This document shows, in pieces, positions 17,457 to 24,790 of a DNA stretch of 64,000 nt. Below the pieces are notes generated by a model, which had not been told where the DNA came from, did not search any database, and worked only from the letters and a program-made list of their open reading frames with translations. Location of the stretch: NCBI GenBank assembly GCA_009835005.1, contig WTFG01000006.1:146866-210865 (forward strand), read 5' to 3'. The DNA comes from Flavobacteriaceae bacterium Ap0902. GTDB lineage: Bacteria; Bacteroidota; Bacteroidia; Flavobacteriales; Weeksellaceae. A program made the translations under genes and the position numbers. Every line of letters begins with the position of its first letter. The stretch's first letter is position 1.

Positions 17457-18779
17457 ATGAAAAAAACACTGTTATCTATTGCTGCAGCCGGATTAGCCTT
17501 CATGGCCAATGCCCAGCAAATTGATTATGAGGAGTATGATTTAGACAACGGGTTGCATGTAATATTGCATCAGGATAAATCTGCTCCAGTAGTAGTTACC
17601 TCTGTAATGTATCATGTAGGTGCTAAAGATGAAAATCCAGAAAGAACTGGTTTTGCCCACTTTTTTGAGCACCTTTTATTTGAGGGTACAGAAAACATAG
17701 AAAGAGGAGATTGGTTTAAAATTGTAACATCTAACGGAGGTAAAAACAATGCCAATACTACTGATGATAGAACCTATTATTATGAGGTTTTTCCTTCTAA
17801 CAATTTACAATTAGGATTATGGATGGAATCCGAAAGATTATTGCATCCCATCATCAATCAAATTGGTGTTGATACGCAGAATGAAGTGGTAAAAGAGGAG
17901 AAAAGATTGCGTGTAGATAATTCACCTTATGGAAATATCATCAAAGCAATCAAAGAAAATATCTTCACCAAACACCCATACCGCTGGACTACCATTGGAG
18001 AAATGGAACACTTGGATGCTGCAACTTTAGAGGAGTTTCAAGACTTTAATAAGAAATTTTATATCCCAAACAATGCCGTTTTAGTAGTTGCAGGTGATTT
18101 TGATCACGCACAAGCCAAAGAATGGATAGATGCCTATTTTTCTGAAATTCCAGCAGGTCCAGCTATTGAAAGACCCGTAATTAAAGAAGATCCAATTACT
18201 TCGCCCATACAGGCTACTTGGGAAGACCCAAATATTCAAATCCCCATGTATGCCGTAGCTTATAGAACACCAGCCATGACATCCAAAGAAGCGTATACAT
18301 TAGACATGCTTTCTACATTATTAAGTGGAGGTAAAAGTTCTAGATTATATAAGAAAATGGTAGATGAGGATAAGACCGCTTTACAAGTAGGGGCATTTAA
18401 CATGAGCCAAGAAGACTATGGAACCTATATCATTTATGGTTTGCCCATGGGAGATAACACCAGAGAAGATATGCTCAATGGTTATGACAGGGAAATAGAA
18501 AGAGTTCAGACAGAATTAATTTCCGAAAGAGAATACCAGAAATTGCAGAATAAATTTGAGAACAATTATGTGTCCAGCAATGCAAGTGTAGAAGGTATAG
18601 CCCATTCTTTGGCTACCAGTTATTTATTATACGGTGATACAAGTTTAGTGAATAATGAGATTGATATCTATCGTTCTATCACCAGACAGGACATTCAAGA
18701 TGTAGCTAATAAATACTTAAATCCAAATCAGCGTGTAATTTTAGATTATGTTCCTGCGCAAGAAAAGTCTTACCCATAA
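17457..18779 (+). CDS. M16 family zinc metallopeptidase, catalytic subunit
   Basis: Secreted M16 (pitrilysin/processing peptidase-like) peptidase of 440 residues with a signal peptide ending at NAQ (residue 20). The inverted zinc motif HFFEH is at 68-72, with the third ligand probably Glu148 in NEVVKEEKR, at the family's 76-residue spacing from Glu71. The C-terminal half lacks a zinc site and holds the substrate-clamping R/Y region. It lies directly before a second M16 gene that has lost the zinc motif, so a two-subunit clam-shell enzyme is likely. Probably periplasmic peptide degradation. Confidence 0.92.
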   Translation: MKKTLLSIAAAGLAFMANAQQIDYEEYDLDNGLHVILHQDKSAPVVVTSVMYHVGAKDENPERTGFAHFFEHLLFEGTENIERGDWFKIVTSNGGKNNANTTDDRTYYYEVFPSNNLQLGLWMESERLLHPIINQIGVDTQNEVVKEEKRLRVDNSPYGNIIKAIKENIFTKHPYRWTTIGEMEHLDAATLEEFQDFNKKFYIPNNAVLVVAGDFDHAQAKEWIDAYFSEIPAGPAIERPVIKEDPITSPIQATWEDPNIQIPMYAVAYRTPAMTSKEAYTLDMLSTLLSGGKSSRLYKKMVDEDKTALQVGAFNMSQEDYGTYIIYGLPMGDNTREDMLNGYDREIERVQTELISEREYQKLQNKFENNYVSSNASVEGIAHSLATSYLLYGDTSLVNNEIDIYRSITRQDIQDVANKYLNPNQRVILDYVPAQEKSYP

Positions 18780-18789
18780 ATATAACTCG

Positions 18790-20892
18790 ATGAACAAAAT
18801 TATATATAGTGTTATGTTTGCGTTTCTTTTATCTGCATGTACAACCACACAAGTAGAACAAGCACAAACAGAAACTCAAATGAATCATAAAATAGATAGA
18901 AGTGTAATGCCTACACCAGGTCCTGCACCAGAAATTAATTTGGACAAGCCACAATCTTTTACCCTAGATAATGGATTAAAAGTAATGGTGGTAGAGAACC
19001 ACAAATTACCAAGAGTTTCTATGAATCTCACCCTTGATAACCCTCCTGTAGTAGAGGGAGAAAAAGCAGGTGTTGCCCAATTACTTAGCAGTATGCTAGG
19101 AAACGGAACCTCTACCATGTCCAAAGACGATTACAATGAAGAGATAGATTTCTATGGTGCTTACGTAGGACTCAGATCCAGTGGCGCTTCCGTTTCATCT
19201 TTGTCCAAATATTTCCCACAAATTTTATCATTAACAGCACAAGGAGCATTAGACCCGTTGTTAACACAAGAAGAATTTGATAGCGAAAAAGCTAAAATGT
19301 TAGAAGGAATGAAAGCAGACGCAAAAAATGTGTCCTCCGTTGCCAGAAACGTGAGAAACGCCCTAGGATTTGGATTAACACATCCTTTTGGTGAATTCCC
19401 AACAGAGGAAACCGTTGAAAATGTTACATTAGCAGATGTTAGACAATTTTATCAGGAAAACTTTGTCCCAGGAAATGCATATTTAGTGATCGTAGGAGAC
19501 ATTCAATTTAATGACGCTCAAAAACTCGTTACAGAGAATTTCTCTAACTGGAAGACAGGTGCCGTGAAAAGACAAAACTTCACAGAACCCACCAACCTCA
19601 GAACAGCTCAAATTGATTTTATAGATATGCCCAATGCCGTACAGTCAGAAGTTGCGACTATCAATGTGGCGAATGTCAAAATGACCTCACCAGATTTCTA
19701 TGCCGCCATGATGGCCAATCAAATCCTAGGTGGAGGTGGAGAAGGAAGACTTTTTTTAAACCTAAGAGAAACACACGGCTGGACTTATGGCTCATATTCA
19801 AGAATTAGCCCGGACAAGGAAAGCAACTTATTCACCACCACAGCCTCTGTACGTAATGCGGTTACAGACAGTGCCGTAGTAGAAATGCTAGGAGAATTAC
19901 AAAGAATTAGAACAGAATTAGTTTCAGAAGAAGAATTAGCCAATGCAAAAGCCAAATATATTGGCAATTACGTGATGGAAGTTGAAAAACCAGAAACCGT
20001 AGCAAGATTTGCATTGAATAAGGAAACACAAGACTTACCAGACAATTTTTACGAGAATTATATCAAAAATTTAAATGCCGTAACACCAGAAGAAGTAAGA
20101 GCTGCAGCACAGAAATATTTTGGGAAAGACAACGCTAGAATTGTAGTTGTAGGTAAAAGTGAGGACGTATTGCCAGCGCTCAAGAAGTTGAACATGCCAA
20201 TCAATTATTACAATCGTTATGCACAACCTGTAGAAGCGCCTAAACAAGTTGAGGTTTCAGCAGATGTAACAGCAGAGGGCGTGATCAATAATTATCTGAA
20301 AGCAATTGGAGGAGCGGATAAAGCAAAATCAATTAAAACCTTACATACTACTTTTGAAATGACAGGCGCCGCACCCCAGCCAATCCAAGGACAAATCAAA
20401 AATATGGCACCCAACAAAGAAGTTATGACCATGAATATGAACGGAATGGAAGTAATGAAACAAGTTTTTGATGGGCAGACACTCAAAATAAGTGGCATGA
20501 TGGGAAGTTCAGAAAAATCTGGAGAAGACGTAGCTGCACAAGCCGCTAAAAAAGGCATCATAGAACAAGCCTTTTACACAGCAGACCAATTAGAAATTAA
20601 AGGTATGAGTCAAGTAGATGGCAAAGACGCATACAAAATAGAAGTTACCAAAGGGAATGACACAATCACAGAATACTATGATGCATCTTCTTATTTATTG
20701 GTTCAATCTGTAGCCGTACAGAAATCCCCACAAGGAGAAATGGCAGTAACCTCTAAATTCAAGGATTACAAAACAGTAGAGGGCATTCAAATGCCACATA
20801 CCATAGAGCAAAGCGTAGGGCCACAAAACATGGTATTAAACATACAAAACTATACTGTGAACAGTGGTGTTAGCGCATCAGACTTTGAATAA
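18790..20892 (+). CDS. M16 family non-catalytic subunit, lipoprotein with LolA-like C-terminal domain
   Basis: The preferred ATG at 18790 gives 700 residues and a lipoprotein signal peptide (AFLLSACTTT, Cys17); the frame also opens at 18748, inside the preceding gene. The M16 fold is complete over about 50-500, but the zinc motif position reads QLLSS (97-101), so it cannot bind zinc as its partner does; the ETHGWTYGSYS segment of the substrate-binding R/Y type is kept. Residues about 505-700 form an extra beta-rich domain (ADKAKSIKTLHTTFEMTG through FKDYKTVEGIQMPHTIEQS) resembling LolA/LolB-like lipoprotein-carrier folds. It follows the catalytic M16 gene by 10 bases. Confidence 0.85.
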   Translation: MNKIIYSVMFAFLLSACTTTQVEQAQTETQMNHKIDRSVMPTPGPAPEINLDKPQSFTLDNGLKVMVVENHKLPRVSMNLTLDNPPVVEGEKAGVAQLLSSMLGNGTSTMSKDDYNEEIDFYGAYVGLRSSGASVSSLSKYFPQILSLTAQGALDPLLTQEEFDSEKAKMLEGMKADAKNVSSVARNVRNALGFGLTHPFGEFPTEETVENVTLADVRQFYQENFVPGNAYLVIVGDIQFNDAQKLVTENFSNWKTGAVKRQNFTEPTNLRTAQIDFIDMPNAVQSEVATINVANVKMTSPDFYAAMMANQILGGGGEGRLFLNLRETHGWTYGSYSRISPDKESNLFTTTASVRNAVTDSAVVEMLGELQRIRTELVSEEELANAKAKYIGNYVMEVEKPETVARFALNKETQDLPDNFYENYIKNLNAVTPEEVRAAAQKYFGKDNARIVVVGKSEDVLPALKKLNMPINYYNRYAQPVEAPKQVEVSADVTAEGVINNYLKAIGGADKAKSIKTLHTTFEMTGAAPQPIQGQIKNMAPNKEVMTMNMNGMEVMKQVFDGQTLKISGMMGSSEKSGEDVAAQAAKKGIIEQAFYTADQLEIKGMSQVDGKDAYKIEVTKGNDTITEYYDASSYLLVQSVAVQKSPQGEMAVTSKFKDYKTVEGIQMPHTIEQSVGPQNMVLNIQNYTVNSGVSASDFE

Positions 20893-20924
20893 AATCACAT
20901 TCAAACGCTAGTCTATAATGATCA

Positions 20925-20954
20925 AGGGCGATCCAATTCGGGTCGCCTTTTTTT
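20925..20954 (+). terminator. Rho-independent terminator after the M16 pair
   Basis: GGCGATCC pairs with GGGTCGCC (one T-G wobble) around the loop AATTC, then seven T residues. Located about 35 bases after the stop. Confidence 0.85.
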
Positions 20955-21064
20955 GACGCCTTCATAGCAAGTATTATACTTAACAAGAATTAAATTATTA
21001 CTATTTTTTGGGCGATTTAACAGGCTATTCATTCCAATTCCGCAGGAATCTGCTTATAAATAAT

Positions 21065-21105
21065 AGGGCTGCAAAGAGCTTCCATCCGGTCGCTTTTGCA
21101 GCCCT
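21065..21105. repeat. REP-like hairpin
   Basis: AGGGCTGCAAA (21065-21075) is a perfect inverted partner of TTTGCAGCCCT (21095-21105), with GAGC/GCTT-like extension inside. GC-rich against its surroundings and reminiscent of intergenic palindromic elements in Bacteroidota. Only one copy is in the window. Confidence 0.7.
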
Positions 21106-21165
21106 TTATTTATTGGCGCATCTTCCTTTACGGGATTTCCATTGCTATCCCTATCGCTGGGATAG

Positions 21166-21210
21166 TTTATGGTTGAGGGTTGATGGTTGATGGTTGAGGG
21201 TTTATGGTTT
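21166..21210. repeat. Short degenerate tandem repeat (GGTTGATGGTTGA type)
   Basis: Repeated 7-base units of the form TTGATGG and TTGAGGG in succession, about 45 bases. Low complexity, no coding potential. Confidence 0.7.
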
Positions 21211-21303
21211 TGGTAGCAAGTATCAAGGATTAAGTGGCTAGTCTTTTTTCTTTTCTCTTTCCTCTTCCTATCTTTTTCCCGTAAAAAAGAAACAAAAAAT
21301 TAA

Positions 21304-21409
21304 GTTGTTTTAGAATGTTTTGCTATGGCACCAGAAGTTTTTGTCTGCTGCCAGCCCTCTAGCCAGCCACAAAGTCGCTAGCCAAAAATTCTTAAACATA
21401 TAAAACAAC
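21304..21409. repeat. Foldback element (about 106 bp)
   Basis: Outer arms GTTGTTTTAGAATGTTT (21304-21320) and AAACATATAAAACAAC (21394-21409) pair over 15 bases with a small bulge; inner arms AGAAGTTTTTG (21333-21343) and CAAAAATTCT (21383-21392) pair over 10. The core is C-rich (CTGCCAGCCCTCTAGCC) and differs in base composition from the neighbouring DNA. Either a structured RNA or a small mobile element. Confidence 0.55.
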
Positions 21410-21582
21410 AATGGCTTCGCTCTAATATTTACGATTAAAACTGGCGCAAGTCTATGACGACAATTTTGAATCGAAACTGGTGAAGGCTTTTTATGTTTAG
21501 TCAAATTTTCGTTAAGAAATTGACGCCGCTGGTGAGCTCTGTTTAAAACTAAATCATAAAATATACAGGCTTGCCCAAAGTT

Positions 21583-22305
21583 TTATTTCTCAATTTCAAA
21601 ATATTTCATTAGTTCCTTATAATTATCCTGTGCTGCCAAGCAAGTGTCTATCAAGTAACCCTTTATTTTGGGATATTCAGATAAACCTCTATAATAGAAA
21701 AACTTAAATTCATCTTCTATGATAAAAGGAACAATATTATTTTTTAAACATTCTTTAAACATGATTAATCTCCCAACTCTCCCATTTCCGTCTTGAAACG
21801 GATGTATCGCTTCAAATTCATAATGGAAATCTATAATGTCAGAAATTTCAACTTTAATTTTTTTGTTATAATGATCTAATAATTTACGAATATCTTTTTC
21901 CACCTCTTTTGGGTTGGACGTTTCAATTCCACCAACCATATTTGGCCTTAATTTATATTCTCCAACATTGAACCATTCTTTCTTGGCGTCAGAAGTATTT
22001 AATTTTAAAATTTGATGAAACTCCTTCATATGTTTTTCTGATAATGGTTCTTTTACTATTTCTAGCATATAATCAAAACATAGAAAGTGATTTACTGTTT
22101 CAATAATGTCGTCAACATTTGCTGTAATTTCTCCTTCCTCGGTAAATAAGGTGTTGGTTTCAAAAATATATCTTGTTTGTTCTTCAGATAATTTACTACC
22201 TTCAATTCTGTTAGTATTATAAGTAAGTTTTATTTGCGTTTTGTGATAAATTCCGCCTTTTAGATTGCTCGATTTTTCTTCTTGTAATGTTTCTAAAAGT
22301 TTCAT
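21583..22305 (-). CDS. Fic family protein (class II, N-terminal self-inhibitory motif)
   Basis: Fic-domain protein of 240 residues. The catalytic loop HPFQDGNGRVGR (168-179) has the active His168 and all residues of HxFx(D/E)GNGRxxR, so it should transfer AMP or a similar nucleotide group to a protein hydroxyl. The N-terminal TNRIEG (31-36) fits the inhibitory motif (S/T)xxxE(G/N), with Glu35 expected to block ATP placement; this makes it class II and self-restrained, needing no separate antitoxin. No signal peptide or winged-helix domain. It is divergent from the ImmA/IrrE gene; the 276 bases between them show no strong promoter. Target unknown. Confidence 0.92.
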   Translation of the reverse strand: MKLLETLQEEKSSNLKGGIYHKTQIKLTYNTNRIEGSKLSEEQTRYIFETNTLFTEEGEITANVDDIIETVNHFLCFDYMLEIVKEPLSEKHMKEFHQILKLNTSDAKKEWFNVGEYKLRPNMVGGIETSNPKEVEKDIRKLLDHYNKKIKVEISDIIDFHYEFEAIHPFQDGNGRVGRLIMFKECLKNNIVPFIIEDEFKFFYYRGLSEYPKIKGYLIDTCLAAQDNYKELMKYFEIEK

Positions 22306-22581
22306 TTATATAGTGAATTTAATTAACGAAGATACTTTTTTCTATTAGAAACTTTACGATTTGTTGCTAAAAATTACAAGCAACGACCTTCCTTCTATTA
22401 AGTTAACTATTTTTAATACCAAATTGAATAATTACTAATTAATCATGATAAGAAAATATTTATTAAGGTTGAGTAGTTTAAAAATATTATGAAATTTATT
22501 AAGGGTAATCACCCTCGAATATCTATTTATTCTTATTTAATTTGTAATATTACAAGAGGAATTTCCCCTAAAATAAGATAT

Positions 22582-23763
22582 ATGAATATTGATAATTTAT
22601 TAGATTCGATATTTTCAGACGAACAATTCAATGTTGAAGATGTTTTTAATAAGAAACTCTTAGAATATAACTTGAGTAAGACTAAAGCTTTAAAGCTTTT
22701 AAACATAGATAAAGATGTTTTTAATGATATACTGAATGGTACAGCAAAGCAACCAAACTTAATTCAAGTTGTTAAGATTGCAGAATTTTTAGGGGTTGAG
22801 TTGAGCAATTTTATAAAGATAGTTTTGAAAAATCAAAATTCTGAGAATATTCGGGCTATTGAAAGAGCAAGAAAAGCAACTTTTATTGTTAGGAATTTTG
22901 ATGTTAAGGCTCTTACAAAGCTTGGTTTTTTTGATTCTAATGATTCAACAGATGATCTAGTAACTAAAGTATTAAATTACTTCGGTTACTCTACTATTAA
23001 TCAATTTGAGGAAGAGCTTGACGAACCATTATATAGCAGGGTCAAAAAGAATCATTCAGATAAAATGAAAGATTTTTGGGTAAAATCTGCATACCAAACT
23101 TTCAAAGTAATAAATAATCCGAATGATTATAATCGAGAAAAATTAAAAGATTTGATTGTTAAAATCAAACCGTACAGTCAGGATGTGAAGAAAGGACTTT
23201 TAACTGTTTGTAGAGCACTGTATAATATTGGTGTTACTGTTATTTTTCAAAATTACTTGACCACAACTCAAGTTCGTGGGGCAACATTTATCATAGGTGG
23301 TAGGCCTTGTATTGTAATTACAGATTTTAATAAAAATTATCCAACTTTATGGTTTACACTACTTCATGAACTTAATCATGTTTTATTTGACTATGATACT
23401 ATTGAAAATAATAGTTATCATTTATCAGATGATACAGATTTATTTTTGATTGAAGATCAAGCTAACGAATTCGCTAGAAATTTCTTTTTATCAGAGGAAA
23501 AGTTTCAATATATAAAGACCTACATTAATAATCCATATTTAGTATCAAAATTTGCAAGCGAAATTGAAGTTCATCCTTCAATAGTTTATTCATTTTTTAC
23601 TTGGTACCAAAAAGAACTTTATGGGAAAAATTATCACGCTGCATTTAGGGAGTTTTACCCTGATTATAAAGATGCAATATCTAAATTAAATCCAATTTCA
23701 TGGAATGAGGTAAGCATAAAAGAAGCAAGTGAAAAGATAAAATCAGTTTTAGAATTAAATTAA
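22582..23763 (+). CDS. Helix-turn-helix protein with ImmA/IrrE-type zinc peptidase domain
   Basis: Starting at the ATG at 22582 it has 393 residues; an in-frame ATG at 22489 would add 31 residues of unlikely composition. A degenerate XRE-like helix-turn-helix covers about 29-78 (NLSKTKALKLLNIDKDVF, then LIQVVKIAEFLGVELSNF). The C-terminal peptidase has the zinc motif HELNH (262-266) and a downstream EDQANEFAR that supplies the third ligand. Known relatives cut repressors after stress (ImmA of mobile elements, IrrE/PprI). First of a compact set with two small ORFs (gap 6 bases). Its own helix-turn-helix suggests autoregulation. Substrate unknown. Confidence 0.85.
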   Translation: MNIDNLLDSIFSDEQFNVEDVFNKKLLEYNLSKTKALKLLNIDKDVFNDILNGTAKQPNLIQVVKIAEFLGVELSNFIKIVLKNQNSENIRAIERARKATFIVRNFDVKALTKLGFFDSNDSTDDLVTKVLNYFGYSTINQFEEELDEPLYSRVKKNHSDKMKDFWVKSAYQTFKVINNPNDYNREKLKDLIVKIKPYSQDVKKGLLTVCRALYNIGVTVIFQNYLTTTQVRGATFIIGGRPCIVITDFNKNYPTLWFTLLHELNHVLFDYDTIENNSYHLSDDTDLFLIEDQANEFARNFFLSEEKFQYIKTYINNPYLVSKFASEIEVHPSIVYSFFTWYQKELYGKNYHAAFREFYPDYKDAISKLNPISWNEVSIKEASEKIKSVLELN

Positions 23764-23769
23764 GATATC

Positions 23770-24135
23770 ATGGCAAAAAAAAATATAAAGACACAAGAAC
23801 AATTATCTGAATTAGACTTAGAAAGATTAGAACTTTTGCAAAGAGCTAATGAAAAAACAGGAAAGTAATTAACGATCAATTCTGAAACGGGCAGTCTTGA
23901 AGAATTTGATGAGTTAAAGCAACTTGTTGGGAAAGAATTTGAAGATACTCAAGAGAAATACCAATTGTATTACAATGGAATTAGGAAATTATTGATGGAT
24001 TTCCTTCCTAAGGGTAAGGATTTTGAGCAGTTAAGGCAGATCATTTATGATGAGAAAAATGTCTTTTTAAATTTGGGGAAAAAGAAATCTGACAATAATG
24101 GGATAAGAAAATCTGATGGTAGAATGACTTATTAA
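23770..24135 (+). pseudogene. Small ORF of the ImmA/IrrE cassette split by one in-frame TAA
   Basis: From the ATG at 23770 the frame runs 32 codons (MAKKNIKTQEQLSELDLERL...) to a TAA at 23866-23868, then stays open in the same frame for 88 further codons to a TAA at 24133-24135. The second part has natural protein composition (EEFDELKQLVGKEFEDTQEK, then DEKNVFLNLGKKK). Without the TAA it would be a 121-residue, helical, charged protein. Either a recent nonsense mutation, a sequencing error, or a 32-residue peptide followed by a second ORF lacking an ATG near its start. Starts 6 bases after the ImmA/IrrE gene. Family not recognised. Confidence 0.6.
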
Positions 24136-24141
24136 CCTGTG

Positions 24142-24312
24142 ATGAATGAAATTTTGGAAATTATAATAAAGTGGATTGGAGAGTCTCAAAATCCGTTTGA
24201 TCTTTATAAGAATTTTTATGAGTTAAATGAGAAGTATGGTTATGGACATGAGCAATATGACGATAGTACTAAAAAAGTAGCTAAAGCCATGTTATCATTA
24301 AGTAAGAAATGA
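24142..24312 (+). CDS. Small hypothetical protein of the ImmA/IrrE cassette
   Basis: 56 residues from the ATG at 24142 (or 57 from the adjacent GTG at 24139), 6 bases after the interrupted ORF. The sequence starts MNEILEIIIKWIGESQNPF and ends AKAMLSLSKK, with aromatic and charged residues typical of a small folded helical protein. The tight spacing of all three cassette genes suggests one transcript. Nothing identifies its function; candidates are a regulator, antitoxin or adaptor. Confidence 0.55.
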   Translation: MNEILEIIIKWIGESQNPFDLYKNFYELNEKYGYGHEQYDDSTKKVAKAMLSLSKK

Positions 24313-24391
24313 TAATTAGACCTTAAACGATTTATTAACCAGAAGATTCCACACCTCAATTTAATGATTCTAAATAAACTAAATAATGTTG

Positions 24392-24399
24392 TATTTTTG
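24392..24399 (+). promoter_or_regulatory. Predicted -7 element (TATTTTTG) of the DUF59 gene
   Basis: TATTTTTG matches TAnnTTTG, 16 bases before the ATG at 24416, which supports that start over an in-frame ATG at 24386. No TTG at -33 spacing. Confidence 0.5.
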
Positions 24400-24415
24400 T
24401 AGAAAACATAAGTAT

Positions 24416-24742
24416 ATGAGTTTATCAAACGAACAAATACACGATTTGGGAGAAGAGATGGTGAGAGTATTTAAAGGTATATTCGATCCAGAAATTCCAG
24501 TAGATATTTATGAATTAGGTCTCATTTATGATGCACACATCAGCACAGAGGGTGAAGCAAAGGTATTAATGACGCTTACGACGCCCAACTGCCCTGTAGC
24601 AGAAAGTTTACCAGCAGAGGTAGAAGAAAAGGTTGCTGGCATAGATGGAATAGAAAAGGCAAGCGTGGAAATCACTTTTGATCCACCATGGAGTCAAGAA
24701 TTAATGAGTGAGGAGGCTAAATTTGAATTAGGGATGTTGTAA
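24416..24742 (+). CDS. DUF59 (MIP18-like) iron-sulphur assembly protein
   Basis: 108 residues with the DUF59 fold: VFKGIFDPEIPVDIYELGLI (DPE and the D-x-x-x-LGL pattern), LTTPNCPVAESLPAEVEEKV with the conserved Cys in TxPxCP, and VEITFDPPWSQELMSEEAK. This matches the SUF-associated SufT/PaaD-like proteins that aid Fe-S cluster maturation. In many flavobacteria the gene sits in the suf operon; here only sufE is within reach (30.5 kb) and this one stands apart. The short start is set by the -7 element. Confidence 0.85.
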   Translation: MSLSNEQIHDLGEEMVRVFKGIFDPEIPVDIYELGLIYDAHISTEGEAKVLMTLTTPNCPVAESLPAEVEEKVAGIDGIEKASVEITFDPPWSQELMSEEAKFELGML

Positions 24743-24790
24743 CAATTTAGTTTTCTGTGCGTCTTATCATTATAATTTAAAAATAATTTT

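Larger units (their letters stand above)
20955..21582. other. Gene-free stretch with three structured or repetitive segments
   Basis: More than 600 bases without a credible gene. It holds a strong hairpin (21065-21105), a purine-rich tandem motif (21166-21210) and a foldback element (21304-21409), listed separately. Short open frames at 21008-21190 and 21310-21504 have unnatural composition and are rejected. It marks the left side of the accessory island carrying Fic and ImmA/IrrE genes. Confidence 0.6.

Noticed and set aside
18748..18789. Longer start of the second M16 gene
   Set aside because: It overlaps the preceding gene and puts 14 residues before a textbook lipoprotein signal peptide that starts at 18790.
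21008..21190. 60-codon open frame on the plus strand before the Fic gene
   Set aside because: It runs through the REP-like hairpin and the tandem repeat; composition is not protein-like and there is no start context.
21310..21504. 64-codon open frame on the minus strand
   Set aside because: It overlaps the foldback element; the translation is mostly a by-product of the paired arms. I have seen similar frames called as genes in Bacteroidota, but cannot support one.
24313..24391. TTATTAACCAG near 24330 as a remnant of the 131-bp repeat
   Set aside because: Only 11 bases match copy 1 and neither end is present; chance in AT-rich DNA.
24240..24428. 62-codon minus-strand open frame across the cassette end
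   Set aside because: It overlaps the 56-residue ORF and the promoter of the DUF59 gene and has poor composition.
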